A stretch of 64,000 nucleotides of DNA, taken from NCBI RefSeq assembly GCF_026240905.1, contig NZ_JAPEVI010000003.1:1984001-2048000 (forward strand), in the 5' to 3' direction. A program made the translations under genes and the position numbers. Position 1 is the stretch's first letter; each line of letters opens with the position of its first letter. Below the pieces are notes generated by a model, which did no database searches, was not told the origin of the DNA, and saw only the letters and a list, made by a program, of their open reading frames with translations. Source of the stretch: Roseibium salinum (lineage in GTDB: Bacteria; Pseudomonadota; Alphaproteobacteria; Rhizobiales; Stappiaceae). Below, piece by piece: positions 1 through 9,705 of this stretch.

Positions 1-722
1 TGGTAGGGAACGATGTTCGGGTGGGCATTGCCGAGCCGTTTCGGGGACCTGCCGGACACGAAGTAATTCAGCGCCTGATTGGCGAGCACACTGACCTGCG
101 CGTCCAGCAAGGCCATGTCCACCCATTCGCCCTCGCCGGTCTCGTCGCGCCTGCGGAGCGCCGCCAGAACGCCAATAACGCCATAGAGGCCCGTGAAGAT
201 GTCGGCGAAGGCGACACCGATTTTCTGCGGGGCGCCATCCGGCTCTCCGGTCAGGTCCATTATCCCGCCCATGCCCTGGATCATGAAGTCGTAGCCCGCA
301 CGGCGGGCGTAGGGACCGGTCTGTCCGAAGCCGGTGATCGAGCAATAGACCAGCTTCGGATTGACCTTCCTGAGGCTCTCGTAATCGAGCCCGTATTTGG
401 CCAGACCGCCGACCTTGAAATTCTCGATCAGGACATCCGCTCCGGCAACCAGCCGGCGGACGATCTCCTGCCCTTCTTCCGTCCTGAAGTCGACTGCAAT
501 GGACCGCTTGCCGCGATTGCAGGCATGAAAATAGGCCGCGTCCCGGTCCTCACCGGCTTCGTCCCGGACAAAGGGCGGTCCCCAGCCTCTGGTGTCGTCC
601 CCCTGCGGGCTTTCCACCTTGATCACGTCCGCACCGAGATCGGCCAGGGTCTGACCGGTCCAGGGGCCGGCCAGAATGCGGGCAAGTTCGATAACCTTTA
701 TGCCTTTCAGCGGCGCGGTCAT
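1..722 (-). CDS. CaiB/BaiF (family III) CoA-transferase, C-terminal part outside window
   Basis: The gene starts at ATG 722 with AAGGA just upstream and runs off the left edge, so only about 240 N-terminal residues are visible. Read on the minus strand it opens MTAPLKGIKVIELARILAGP, the typical start of family III CoA-transferases, followed by ADVIKVESP, a Cys-Asn-Arg-Gly-Lys segment (the CNRGKRSIAVD region) and ENFKVGGL. The segment WVDMALLDA near residue 202 fits the position of the catalytic aspartate that forms the acyl-anhydride/CoA intermediate in this family. These cytosolic enzymes move CoA between carboxylic acids (formyl, carnitine, succinate, mesaconate and others). The substrate cannot be read from the sequence. 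The family is clear; the specificity is unknown. Confidence 0.9.
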   Translation of the reverse strand, partial: MTAPLKGIKVIELARILAGPWTGQTLADLGADVIKVESPQGDDTRGWGPPFVRDEAGEDRDAAYFHACNRGKRSIAVDFRTEEGQEIVRRLVAGADVLIENFKVGGLAKYGLDYESLRKVNPKLVYCSITGFGQTGPYARRAGYDFMIQGMGGIMDLTGEPDGAPQKIGVAFADIFTGLYGVIGVLAALRRRDETGEGEWVDMALLDAQVSVLANQALNYFVSGRSPKRLGNAHPNIVPY

Positions 723-765
723 GCTCGGTTCCTTGAAAAGTTGACCACCTCACTCCGGCCTGGCA

Positions 766-1263
766 TCACGCTTCGCAGGTCTTGCGGTAGACGTGGTAGC
801 GGCCCGGATGAATACCCTCGGGCTTTTCCAGCGCCTCGAAATTCGCAAGGTCGAGTTCCAGGGCCGACATGACGATGCCGCCGACGGCCATCCGCTTGTC
901 GATCAGCGGCGCAAGCCAGTGGACGATGGCCAGGTCATTGGTCGGGTCGGCGGAGCCGATGTCGATATGAGCAAAGGACGCCTTGGCGCCGACACGCGGA
1001 CCGCAAAAGGCGAGCGTGTCGCGGATATCGCCGAGTATCATGTGTTCGGCATCGGGCGCGCAGCTCGGATGGCAGTCCATGGTGAAATCGAAAACGAAGA
1101 TTTCCTTGTTCGGGTAGATTTCGCGCAGATGGTCATAGGTTCGGCCATTGCCCAGCCCCAGCTCCAGAATCGGACCTTCGACCTCGTTGACCCTGTCGAC
1201 CAGATGTTCCATCAGGATCTTCTGGGAAGTCATACGGCGAATGAAACTGTCCAAACGGCTCAT
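766..1263 (-). CDS. Class I SAM-dependent methyltransferase (Methyltransf_17-like)
   Basis: A 165-residue cytosolic protein. The glycine-rich SAM-binding motif ILELGLGNGRTYDHL sits near residue 33, followed by an acidic strand end (FVFDF) and a loop HPSCAPDAEHMILGDIRDTL. I chose ATG 1263 (MSRLDSFIRR), which has GGGAACC a few bases upstream; a TTG eight codons earlier is possible but weaker. The short length, without an added substrate domain, and the HPSC loop remind me of the small Methyltransf_17 family known mainly from alphaproteobacteria. That family name is from memory. The methyl acceptor is unknown. It is transcribed in the same direction as the CoA-transferase, 43 bases upstream of it, so the two may share a transcript. 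Confidence 0.75.
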   Translation of the reverse strand: MSRLDSFIRRMTSQKILMEHLVDRVNEVEGPILELGLGNGRTYDHLREIYPNKEIFVFDFTMDCHPSCAPDAEHMILGDIRDTLAFCGPRVGAKASFAHIDIGSADPTNDLAIVHWLAPLIDKRMAVGGIVMSALELDLANFEALEKPEGIHPGRYHVYRKTCEA

Positions 1264-1521
1264 CAAAAAGGTTCCCGGTTCTGGCAAAGGTCATGACATA
1301 GACAATGGCTTGCACCACGTCAAAGCACTATCTGGCGTAATTGAACAGGGATCTGCCCTCGTTCCAATTGCCGCAGGAGGCGGAAACGGAAACAGGCCTT
1401 TGCCCCATTGTTCGATCATGCTAACGCCTTGGTATCGGGACCTCTTGACCGGCCCTGACCCCAAACCAGGCTTCATCAGCCGCGATCCTTTGCTTGTATG
1501 ACGTCATTGCAGGAGAGTTCG

Positions 1522-4167
1522 ATGCGTTCCGAAACGGCGCCCGCCATCCGGCTGGAAGAGTACCAACCGCCCGCTTACCGCATCGACACGGTCCATCTGG
1601 ACGTACAGCTCGATCCGGCCGCCACGACGGTCACCGCCACGCTGTCGCTTGCCCGACAGGCCGGAACGAAGGCCGGTACGCCTCTCGTCCTGGACGGGGA
1701 CGAGCTTACCCTGACCGGATTGAAACTGAACGGCGAGGAGCTCGGCAGCCAGGACTTCACGGCGTCCGCCGACCGGCTGGAAATCAACGCCCCGCCCGCA
1801 TCCCCGTTCGAGCTGACCATCACGACGCAAATCAATCCCGGCGCCAACACCAAGCTGATGGGGCTTTACCGGTCATCCGGAACATTCTGCACCCAGTGCG
1901 AGGCGGAAGGCTTCCGCCGCATCACGTATTTTCTGGACCGTCCGGACGTTCTGGCCGTCTACACGACACGCCTGGAAGCTCCGAAGGCCGAATGCCCGGT
2001 GCTGCTCGCCAACGGCAACCTGATCGAGACCGGCGGCGTTGCCGGTTCGGACCGCCACTATGCCGTCTGGCACGACCCGTTCCCGAAGCCGGCCTATCTC
2101 TTCGCGCTGGTTGCAGGCGACCTGGCGCAGGTGCCGGACCGCTTCACCACGGCGTCAGGCAGGGATGTGGAGCTCAACATCTATGTGGAGCACGGCAAGG
2201 AGGGCCTGTGCGACTGGGCCATGGACAGCCTGAAGCGCTCCATGCGCTGGGACGAGCAGGTCTTCGGCCGCGAATACGATCTGGAGGTATTCAACATCGT
2301 CGCCGTGTCGAATTTCAACATGGGCGCGATGGAGAACAAGGGCCTCAATATCTTCAACGACAAATACGTTCTGGCCGATCCGGATACCGCGACCGACCAG
2401 GATTACGCCAACATCGAGGCGGTGATCGCGCACGAGTATTTTCACAACTGGACCGGCAACCGCATCACCTGCCGCGACTGGTTTCAGCTGTGCCTGAAGG
2501 AAGGCCTGACGGTCTTCCGCGATCAGGAATTTTCTGCCGACATGCGCTCCCGCCCGGTCAAGCGGATTGCCGACGTGCGGCTGCTGAAATCCCATCAGTT
2601 TCCGGAGGATGCCGGACCGCTGGCCCATCCCGTCCGCCCCCGGATCTACCACGAAATCAACAACTTCTACACCGCCACGGTTTATGAAAAAGGTGCGGAA
2701 GTGGTGCGCATGCTGAAGACGCTGCTGGGCGACGACAGCTTCCGGGCCGGGCTCGATCTCTATTTCGACCGCCACGACGGGCAAGCCACGACGATCGAGG
2801 CGTTTCTTGCCTGTTTCGAGGAAGCGGCCGCAATCGATCTCAGCCGGTTTGCCCTCTGGTACGAACAGGCAGGCACCCCGGTCGTCGCCGTCCAGAGCGA
2901 ATACGATCCGGAGCGCCAGACTTTTACGGTCAAGCTCTCTCAGGAAATCCCGCCGGTGCCCGGGCAAAAGTCCAGCAAACCTGCAGTCATTCCGCTCCGC
3001 TTCGGGCTTATCGGTCCGAATGGCGAGGACATGGACCTTTCCGCTCCCGAGGGCGCCACTGTCTCCGGCGATGTTCTGGTGCTCGACAAGGCCCATCAGG
3101 AGGTAACGTTCAGGGATGTCGCCTCCCGGCCCGTCCTGTCGCTCCTGCGCGGGTTTTCCGCGCCCATCCGGCTGAGCCAGGAATTGCAGCCGGACGAGTT
3201 GCTGTTTCTGGCGGCTCAGGACAACGATCCCTTCAACCGCTGGCAGGCGGTGCAGACCCTGGCCATGCAGGATCTGGTGCGGCTCTCCAGCCTCATTCGC
3301 AGAGGCGACAGCGGCAAGCCGTCCGAGGACGTCATCCGCGTCATGGGCTCCGTGCTGACCGATACTTCGCTTGACGCGGCTTTGAGGGCGCAGGCGCTCA
3401 CGCTGCCAAGCGAAGCCGATGTCGCCCAGGAGATCGGCAAGGATGTCGACCCGGATGCCATCTTCGCGGCGCGCCGGCTGCTGCGGGAAGCGATCGCCCT
3501 CAGCCACGGTAGCGAACTCCTGCCGCTCATCACCAGTCTTGCTCCCGCGGGGGCCTATTCCCCTGACGCGGAGGCCGTCGGGAAACGTGCCCTTGCCAAC
3601 CGGGCATTGCACTATTACGCGGCTTCGGGTGACGACGATGCCGCCCGGCTTGTCTGGGACCGTTTCGTGGCCGCTGACAACATGACCGACCGCCTGGCCG
3701 CGCTGACGCTCCTCGTTCATGACCACATGGCGCAGGAAGAAGCCGCGCTGGACCACTACCGGAAGCGGCACGAGGCCAGTTCGCTTGCCATGGACAAGTG
3801 GTTCATGACCCAGGCCACCGCGCCGGGGGACCGGACGCTGGACAAGGTCCGGGCGCTGATGAAGCACCCGCTTTACGACAGCAGCAATCCGAACAGGGTG
3901 CGCTCGCTCCTGCAGTCGTTCGCCACCGGCAATCCGACCCAGTTTGCCCGGGCCGACGGGGCCGGTTTCGAGCTGGTTGCCGAATCGGTTTTGGCAATAG
4001 ACAAGCGCAACCCGCAGGTCGCGTCCCGTCTGCTGACCAGTTTCAGGTCATGGCGGGCCCTTGACCCACAACGTTCTGTCCTTGCGGAATCTGCCCTCCT
4101 GCGGATTTCCTCATGCGAAGATCTGTCGAGAGACAGTCGCGACATCGTCGACAGGACATTGCAATAG
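1522..4167 (+). CDS. pepN: Aminopeptidase N (M1 family zinc metallopeptidase)
   Basis: An 881-residue cytosolic broad-specificity aminopeptidase that removes N-terminal residues from peptides in protein turnover. The exopeptidase motif GAMEN is at residues 268-272 and the zinc motif HEYFH at 304-308, with the third ligand Glu at 327 in LKEGL. The length and the C-terminal helical domain match the bacterial (E. coli-type) PepN, usually 870-890 residues. ATG 1522 is chosen because GGAG lies six bases upstream; an ATG at 1498 has no ribosome site. The 258-base gap to the divergent methyltransferase holds no recognisable gene. A hairpin with a T-rich tail follows the stop codon. Confidence 0.97.
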   Translation: MRSETAPAIRLEEYQPPAYRIDTVHLDVQLDPAATTVTATLSLARQAGTKAGTPLVLDGDELTLTGLKLNGEELGSQDFTASADRLEINAPPASPFELTITTQINPGANTKLMGLYRSSGTFCTQCEAEGFRRITYFLDRPDVLAVYTTRLEAPKAECPVLLANGNLIETGGVAGSDRHYAVWHDPFPKPAYLFALVAGDLAQVPDRFTTASGRDVELNIYVEHGKEGLCDWAMDSLKRSMRWDEQVFGREYDLEVFNIVAVSNFNMGAMENKGLNIFNDKYVLADPDTATDQDYANIEAVIAHEYFHNWTGNRITCRDWFQLCLKEGLTVFRDQEFSADMRSRPVKRIADVRLLKSHQFPEDAGPLAHPVRPRIYHEINNFYTATVYEKGAEVVRMLKTLLGDDSFRAGLDLYFDRHDGQATTIEAFLACFEEAAAIDLSRFALWYEQAGTPVVAVQSEYDPERQTFTVKLSQEIPPVPGQKSSKPAVIPLRFGLIGPNGEDMDLSAPEGATVSGDVLVLDKAHQEVTFRDVASRPVLSLLRGFSAPIRLSQELQPDELLFLAAQDNDPFNRWQAVQTLAMQDLVRLSSLIRRGDSGKPSEDVIRVMGSVLTDTSLDAALRAQALTLPSEADVAQEIGKDVDPDAIFAARRLLREAIALSHGSELLPLITSLAPAGAYSPDAEAVGKRALANRALHYYAASGDDDAARLVWDRFVAADNMTDRLAALTLLVHDHMAQEEAALDHYRKRHEASSLAMDKWFMTQATAPGDRTLDKVRALMKHPLYDSSNPNRVRSLLQSFATGNPTQFARADGAGFELVAESVLAIDKRNPQVASRLLTSFRSWRALDPQRSVLAESALLRISSCEDLSRDSRDIVDRTLQ

Positions 4168-4178
4168 TGTGCAATACT

Positions 4179-4235
4179 GAAGAAGGTTAACGCGAGAGCA
4201 GCAAATCGCGCCGCGCGTTAACCATTTTCTTCTTC
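4179..4235 (+). terminator. Probable intrinsic terminator of pepN; contains a CtrA-like half site
   Basis: An inverted repeat GGTTAACGCG (4185-4194) and CGCGTTAACC (4214-4223) is followed by ATTTTCTTCTTC. An outer GAAGAA/TTCTTC pair extends the symmetry. It lies 12 bases after the pepN stop. The right arm contains TTAACCAT, which equals a CtrA half site, but the second half is not correctly spaced. Confidence 0.5.
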
Positions 4236-4324
4236 CGCAGGTCTGGACAAAAACAGACGTTTTGATTCAAATGGAAGTGATTCGGGGCAAGCTCCGATGC
4301 GGCGGAACTTGAGGCACACTTCCC

Positions 4325-6682
4325 ATGACGCAAGCATTGGCTGGCGACGCATCTGCGCGGCGCGGCGAGAAGGAGTCAGATCAGGAGACGCGCGCAAGCG
4401 CGCCAGGCCTGCCGCTGCGCACCCTGGTCGAAACCTTCCTGAACAGCCTTGCCCGGTCCGACGGCCTGCTTCGACGTGTCATTCCCGGCCTTGCGATCGT
4501 CTTCATCGTCATACTGGCGCTCTTTCGCGGCGGCGAACTTGCCGGCCGCTATTCCGAAGCGCAGACATCGGCGCAGAGCACGCTCAGCCTGCTGGCGACC
4601 GTTGTCGCCGGCAATCTCAACGCCGAGCAGGACACTCTTCCTGAAGCCGGCTACCGGACGACACTCAAGCGCCTCCTGGCCGACAGCCTGCCGGCCGGCG
4701 CCACGAGCAAGGGCCGGATTTTCCTGATCACCGATCCGTCCGGAACGATCGTCGCCTCGGCCCCGGCCCATCCGGACATGGAAAGCCGCCCGATCACCGA
4801 CATCCTCAGCCCGTCGCAACCGCTGACCGTCTTCGGCTCGCGTGCCGGCGTCCTGTCCGTGCCTGCCGGTCTTGGCCGTCCGGACGGTGACGAACAGGTA
4901 TTCGCCACGGTCCATCATCTCGACGGGCGCCTAGGCATGGTCGCGGTCCTGCAGCCCGAGACGGCGATCTACGCCGACTGGCGCAAGGACCTTTCGGCCA
5001 ACGTGACGCTGTTCGTGGGCACTTCGCTGGTGCTTCTGGCGGTGATCTACGGCTTTTTCAGCCAGGCTACGCGCGCGGAAACCGCCGATGAAATGTATGC
5101 CGCGACCAGGGCCCGTATCGACACCGCCCTCACCCACGGTCGCTGCGGCCTGTTCGACTGGGATCTCTCCCGCGGCCGCATGTTCTGGTCTTCCTCGCTC
5201 TATGAATTGCTCGGCCGGGAGCCCAAGGACGACATCCTGAGCTTTGCCGATGTCTCCGACATCACCCATCCGGACGATATCGACCTGCTCGCCCTGGCGG
5301 AGCATCTGCTGGAGAGCGGCGAAACGCTGGTCGACGAAACCTTCCGCATGCGCCATGCGGACGGCAGCTGGATCTGGCTGCGGGCCCGCGGGGAAATCCA
5401 GTCCGAGCCGGGCCGCGCGGAACCGCACCTGATCGGCATCTGCATCGACATTACCGAGCAGCACCAGCTCGCCGAACAGAGCCGCATGGCGGATCTGCGC
5501 CTGCGCGATGCGATCGAGACGATCTCGGAGGCATTCGTGCTGTGGAACGCCCGGAACGAGCTGGTGATCTGCAACTCCAACTACCAGTCGCTGCACAGCC
5601 TCCCCAGCGCGGTCATCAAGCCGGGCACGCCTTACAACGACGTGATGGCCGCCGCCTCCAATGCGGAGATCGCCCCCCAGCCGGTCACCGTCACCCAGCG
5701 CGGCGGAGCGCCGGACGGTTCCTACGAAGCGCAACTGGAAGACGGGCGCTGGCTGCAGATCTCCGAGCGCCGCACCAAGGACGGCGGCTTCGTTTCCGTC
5801 GGCACGGACATTACCGCGCTGAAGAAACACGAAGAAAAGCTGATGGAGTCGGAAAAGCGGCTGAAGGCCACGATTTCCGATCTGCAGAAATCCCGCCAGA
5901 CGCTGGAGGTCCAGGCCCGGCAGCTGGTGGAAATGGCCGACAAATACCAGGAAGAAAAGACCCGCGCGGAAGCGGCCAACAAGGCCAAGTCCGAATTCCT
6001 GGCCAATATCTCCCACGAGCTCAGGACGCCGCTGAACGCCATTATCGGCTTCTCGGACATCATGACCCAGGAGATGTTCGGGCCGATCGGCACCGACAGG
6101 TATACCGACTATTGCAAGGACATCTATTCCTCCGGCACCTACCTGCTCAACGTGATCAATGACATTCTCGACATGTCCAAGATCGAGGCGGGCCGGATGA
6201 ACATCGAAACCGAGGCCGTCAGCGCTTCGGCTGCCGCCGCGGATGCCGGCCGGATCGTTACCGCCGCGGCGACCGAGAAGAACATTACCGTGGCTGCGGA
6301 AGTCGCCGAAAACCTCAATGTCCAGGCGGACAAGCGGGCGCTGAAGCAGATCCTCCTGAACCTGCTTGCCAACGCGGTGAAATTCACCCCGGACAACGGC
6401 ACGGTGACGCTCAAGGCGCGGCCGCGCGGCGACAAGATCCGCTTCGAGGTCACGGACACCGGCATCGGCATTTCCGAGCGCGACATCGAGCGCCTCGCAA
6501 AGCCATTCGTGCAGGTGGAAAACCAGTTCACCAAAACCCATCAGGGCTCCGGCCTCGGGCTCGCCATCGCACGTTCGCTGGTGGAATTGCACGGCGGCAA
6601 GCTGACGATCCAGTCGGAAGTCAAGAAAGGCACCACGGTAAGCTTCACGCTGCCGATGGCGGAGGACAAGCAGCCTGCGTGA
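4325..6682 (+). CDS. Membrane sensor histidine kinase with two PAS domains
   Basis: A 785-residue inner-membrane kinase. An N-terminal transmembrane helix (about residues 56-75) is followed by a presumed periplasmic sensor region of about 160 residues and a second helix near 225-245. Two PAS domains follow (about 262-380, ending [11 protein letters not shown], and about 390-500, ending [10 protein letters not shown]), then a coiled coil rich in Glu/Lys (500-555). The phospho-acceptor His564 lies in [20 protein letters not shown], and the ATPase domain carries N, G1 (DTGIGIS) and G2 (GSGLGLAIA) boxes. The HisKA type resembles the alphaproteobacterial PleC/DivJ group, so a role in cell-cycle or developmental signalling is possible but not shown. 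No receiver domain is attached and no response regulator is adjacent. GAGG lies upstream of ATG 4325, but the spacing is long. Confidence 0.9.
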   Translation: MTQALAGDASARRGEKESDQETRASAPGLPLRTLVETFLNSLARSDGLLRRVIPGLAIVFIVILALFRGGELAGRYSEAQTSAQSTLSLLATVVAGNLNAEQDTLPEAGYRTTLKRLLADSLPAGATSKGRIFLITDPSGTIVASAPAHPDMESRPITDILSPSQPLTVFGSRAGVLSVPAGLGRPDGDEQVFATVHHLDGRLGMVAVLQPETAIYADWRKDLSANVTLFVGTSLVLLAVIYGFFSQATRAETADEMYAATRARIDTALTHGRCGLFDWDLSRGRMFWSSSLYELLGREPKDDILSFADVSDITHPDDIDLLALAEHLLESGETLVDETFRMRHADGSWIWLRARGEIQSEPGRAEPHLIGICIDITEQHQLAEQSRMADLRLRDAIETISEAFVLWNARNELVICNSNYQSLHSLPSAVIKPGTPYNDVMAAASNAEIAPQPVTVTQRGGAPDGSYEAQLEDGRWLQISERRTKDGGFVSVGTDITALKKHEEKLMESEKRLKATISDLQKSRQTLEVQARQLVEMADKYQEEKTRAEAANKAKSEFLANISHELRTPLNAIIGFSDIMTQEMFGPIGTDRYTDYCKDIYSSGTYLLNVINDILDMSKIEAGRMNIETEAVSASAAAADAGRIVTAAATEKNITVAAEVAENLNVQADKRALKQILLNLLANAVKFTPDNGTVTLKARPRGDKIRFEVTDTGIGISERDIERLAKPFVQVENQFTKTHQGSGLGLAIARSLVELHGGKLTIQSEVKKGTTVSFTLPMAEDKQPA

Positions 6683-6714
6683 CAGGCGGGCCTGAAAGTC
6701 AGCCCGGGAACCCG

Positions 6715-9705
6715 TTACCCCTCAGCCACCTCGACCTCCCCCACAAGCCGCACGAATGTGGAGCGCACCTTCGCCTGAAGGTCGGCCAGTTCCGTCTCGA
6801 GCCGGTCGAAGGTCGGGCTGCCGGAGGCCTGGACGAGCAGGCCGAGCACGCCGCCCGGCGCCGCAGAGGGCACAAATCTTTCCGAAAGCGTCAGACGCAG
6901 GATCTGGGTCAGCCGGTGGTAGAGGCGAAGCGCTTCCAGGAGCAGTTCGGCATCGCCGATATCCAGGCACTCGGCGTCGCGCAAACGCTCCAGCGCCTGT
7001 TCGGTGCCCTGGGCCAGGACGCCGGGGTTGTCGTTAGCATGCACCAGTTGCAGGAACTGAGCGATGAATTCGATATCGACCAGGCCGCCTGAGACCTGCT
7101 TCAGGTCCCAGATATCCTTCGTGCCCTTTTCCTTCTCGATGCGCGCCCGCATCGAGCGGACATCGTTTGCAAGCTTTGCCCTGTCGCGCGGCTGTGTCAG
7201 CGTTTCGCCGATGTTGTCGACGATCTTCTGCCTGAATTCCGGTGTCGTGGCGGCAATGACCCGTCCGCGGGTCAGGGCCATATGCTCCCAGGTCCAGGCG
7301 TCCTTCTTCTGGTAGGCGATGAAACCTTCCAGATTGGTGGCCAGCGGTCCGGCATTTCCGGAGGGGCGGAGGCGAAAGTCCACCTCGTAGAGCGAGCCCT
7401 CGGCGGTCGGTGCGGAAAGCGCCGTGACCAGCCGCTGCGTCAGGCGCGTATAGTACTGGGTGATCGACAGGGGCCGCTTGCCGTCGGACTCCTTCACGTC
7501 CTCCGGCGCCTCGTAGAGCAGGATCAGGTCAAGATCGGAGCTGGCCGTCATTTCCCGTCCGCCCAGCTTGCCCATGGCAAGCACGGCGATATTGCCGCCC
7601 GGCACCACCCCGTGGGTTTCGGCGACATGGGTAATGACGCGGGACTGGATACGGTCGACGACCACTTCCGCCAGCCTTGCCAACGCGAAGCCGACCCTAT
7701 CGGCGGAAAGCGTGTCGGAGATCAGCCGAAGGCCGATCAGGAACTGCTGCTCCTGGGTGAAGATCCGGGCCCGGTCGAGGGCTTCCTCGTAGAACCTGGC
7801 CTGGGCGAGCGTCCGGTCCAGGCCGACGCGAAATTCCTTGACACTCGGCATCGCGCCGAAAAAGGCCGGGTCCAGCACCGCGTCCAGGACATGGACCCGC
7901 CTGGACACGGTTTCCGCCATGCGCGGCGCAACGCCCATCGTGGTGGCAAGCAGCGTCAGGAGTTGGGGATTGGATCTCAGCAGCGCGAAAAGCTGCACAC
8001 CGGCCGGGAGCTTGGCGAGAAAACTGTCGAAGGTCCGCAGCGCCGCATCCGCGTTGTCGGTCGCCGCCAGAGCGCCGATCAGGGCGGGGTGCATTTCAGT
8101 CAGACGTTCGCGCGCCTTGGTCGAACGCGTGCAGGGATAGCGGCCGAAATGCCACGACTTGACGATGCTGGCCGCTTCGGCCGGCTGCTTGAAGCCAAGA
8201 CCGGCGAGCGTTTCGAGCGTACCGGGATCATGATCGTCACCCGTGAAGACCAGATTGCCGAGTTCGGAGGACAGAGCCGGTTCGTCCTCGAAAAGTTCCG
8301 AATAGTGATGCTGCACTTTCTTCAGATGGCTGAGGAGTTCTGCTTCAAATGCCTTCAGTGTGCCGAAGCCCATCAGGGCGGCGATGCGCGTGAGGCCTTC
8401 TTCATCCTTGGGCAGGAGCTGGGTCTGTTCGTCGTTCAGCATCTGGATACGGTGCTCGACATTGCGCAGGAACCTGTAGGCATCGGCCATCTCGTCCCGC
8501 GATTCCGGCCGGATCCAGTCGGCCTCGCAAAGCGCGTTCAGCATGTCGAGCGTGCGGCGGCCCCTGAGCGCCGGATTGCGGCCGCCGGCGATCAACTGCT
8601 GGGTCTGGACGAAGAATTCCACTTCGCGGATGCCGCCGCGGCCCAGCTTGACGTTGTGTCCCGCCACGGCGATGGTCCCGTGGCCCTTGTGCATATGGAT
8701 TTGCCGCTTGATCGACTGCACGTCGGCAATCGCGGCAAAGTCGAGGTATTTCCGCCAGATGAACGGGGCGATCTCGTGAAGGAAGGCTTCCCCCGCCGCA
8801 ATGTCTCCCGCACAAGGCCGCGCCTTGATGAGCGCCGCCCGTTCCCAGTTCTGGCCGAGCGACTCGTAGTAGACGAGCGCGCCAGGAACGGACATGGCCA
8901 GGGGCGTCGCGCCGGGGTCGGGACGAAGGCGCAGGTCAGTACGGAAAACATATCCTTCCGCCGTCCTGTCCTGCATGATCTTGACGAGACGCCGGGTCAT
9001 GCGGACGAATTCCACCGGAGCCTCGGCCGTGCCCGCCATCGGGGCCTTGTCCGGATCATAGAGGACGATCAGGTCGATGTCGGACGAGTAGTTCAGCTCA
9101 TTGGCGCCATGCTTACCCATGGCGAGCACGATGAAGCCGCTGTCTATTTCCGGTTTTTCAGGATCGAACGGCTTGAACTTGTTGAGGCGGGTCAGATCGC
9201 TCAGGCAGAAGCGGATTGCGGCTGTCAGCGCCGCGTCGGCAAAGCCGGCCAGAGCGCCGGTGATCCGGTCGAGTTCGATCACACCGGAAATATCCGCCAG
9301 CCCCAGGGTCAGGGCGAGATCGTTCTTCAGCAGCCTCAACGCCCGCATGATGCCCGCTTCATCGTCCGCGCGGGCGTCCCGGGCCTGGGTGAGAATGCGC
9401 TCGAGCCGCGTTTCCGGGGCGTCTTTCAGTATGCTCACGAGCCGAGACGGATCTGACAGCATGAGATCGCGCAGGAACGGTGAATTGCCGATGATGCCTG
9501 TCAGAAAATCTTCAAGGCTGGGATTGTCGCGGAATAGGGCCTTGAGCTCGGCTCCGGCCCCTGCGTCGTCAATGAGGTCCTTCAGGAAGAGCGCCGCGTG
9601 ATCGGGATCCGGGGTCGCCGGGACGACGGCGATGCGCCCGGCAAGTTCGCCCGGGGCAGCCTCAGCTTCCGTCGGTGTGCCCTGTTCCTGTGCCGCCTTG
9701 TCCAT
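6715..9705 (-). CDS. glnE: Bifunctional glutamine synthetase adenylyltransferase / adenylyl-removing enzyme
   Basis: A 996-residue cytosolic enzyme that adenylylates and deadenylylates glutamine synthetase in response to PII, coupling ammonia assimilation to nitrogen status. Both nucleotidyltransferase halves are intact. The N-terminal one shows MGKHGANELNYSSDIDLIVL near residues 190-215 and the C-terminal one MGKLGGREMTASSDLDLILL near 715-740, each with the paired catalytic aspartates. Length matches the family (940-1000). The gene overlaps the 3' end of the upstream kinase by 44 bases, which suggests translational coupling. It converges on the plus-strand PAS kinase with only 32 bases between their stop codons. 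Confidence 0.97.
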   Translation of the reverse strand: MDKAAQEQGTPTEAEAAPGELAGRIAVVPATPDPDHAALFLKDLIDDAGAGAELKALFRDNPSLEDFLTGIIGNSPFLRDLMLSDPSRLVSILKDAPETRLERILTQARDARADDEAGIMRALRLLKNDLALTLGLADISGVIELDRITGALAGFADAALTAAIRFCLSDLTRLNKFKPFDPEKPEIDSGFIVLAMGKHGANELNYSSDIDLIVLYDPDKAPMAGTAEAPVEFVRMTRRLVKIMQDRTAEGYVFRTDLRLRPDPGATPLAMSVPGALVYYESLGQNWERAALIKARPCAGDIAAGEAFLHEIAPFIWRKYLDFAAIADVQSIKRQIHMHKGHGTIAVAGHNVKLGRGGIREVEFFVQTQQLIAGGRNPALRGRRTLDMLNALCEADWIRPESRDEMADAYRFLRNVEHRIQMLNDEQTQLLPKDEEGLTRIAALMGFGTLKAFEAELLSHLKKVQHHYSELFEDEPALSSELGNLVFTGDDHDPGTLETLAGLGFKQPAEAASIVKSWHFGRYPCTRSTKARERLTEMHPALIGALAATDNADAALRTFDSFLAKLPAGVQLFALLRSNPQLLTLLATTMGVAPRMAETVSRRVHVLDAVLDPAFFGAMPSVKEFRVGLDRTLAQARFYEEALDRARIFTQEQQFLIGLRLISDTLSADRVGFALARLAEVVVDRIQSRVITHVAETHGVVPGGNIAVLAMGKLGGREMTASSDLDLILLYEAPEDVKESDGKRPLSITQYYTRLTQRLVTALSAPTAEGSLYEVDFRLRPSGNAGPLATNLEGFIAYQKKDAWTWEHMALTRGRVIAATTPEFRQKIVDNIGETLTQPRDRAKLANDVRSMRARIEKEKGTKDIWDLKQVSGGLVDIEFIAQFLQLVHANDNPGVLAQGTEQALERLRDAECLDIGDAELLLEALRLYHRLTQILRLTLSERFVPSAAPGGVLGLLVQASGSPTFDRLETELADLQAKVRSTFVRLVGEVEVAEG

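Noticed and set aside
2155..3867. Long minus-strand open frame inside pepN
   Set aside because: It mirrors the GC-biased codons of pepN, has no ribosome site and no family resemblance.
4214..4225. Full CtrA site upstream of the PAS kinase
   Set aside because: Only the half TTAACCAT is present; a second TTAA at the right spacing is missing and the arms form a terminator-like hairpin.
7282..9456. Long plus-strand open frame opposite glnE
   Set aside because: It is an antisense shadow of a clearly coding gene; composition is Arg/Gly/Gln-rich without motifs.
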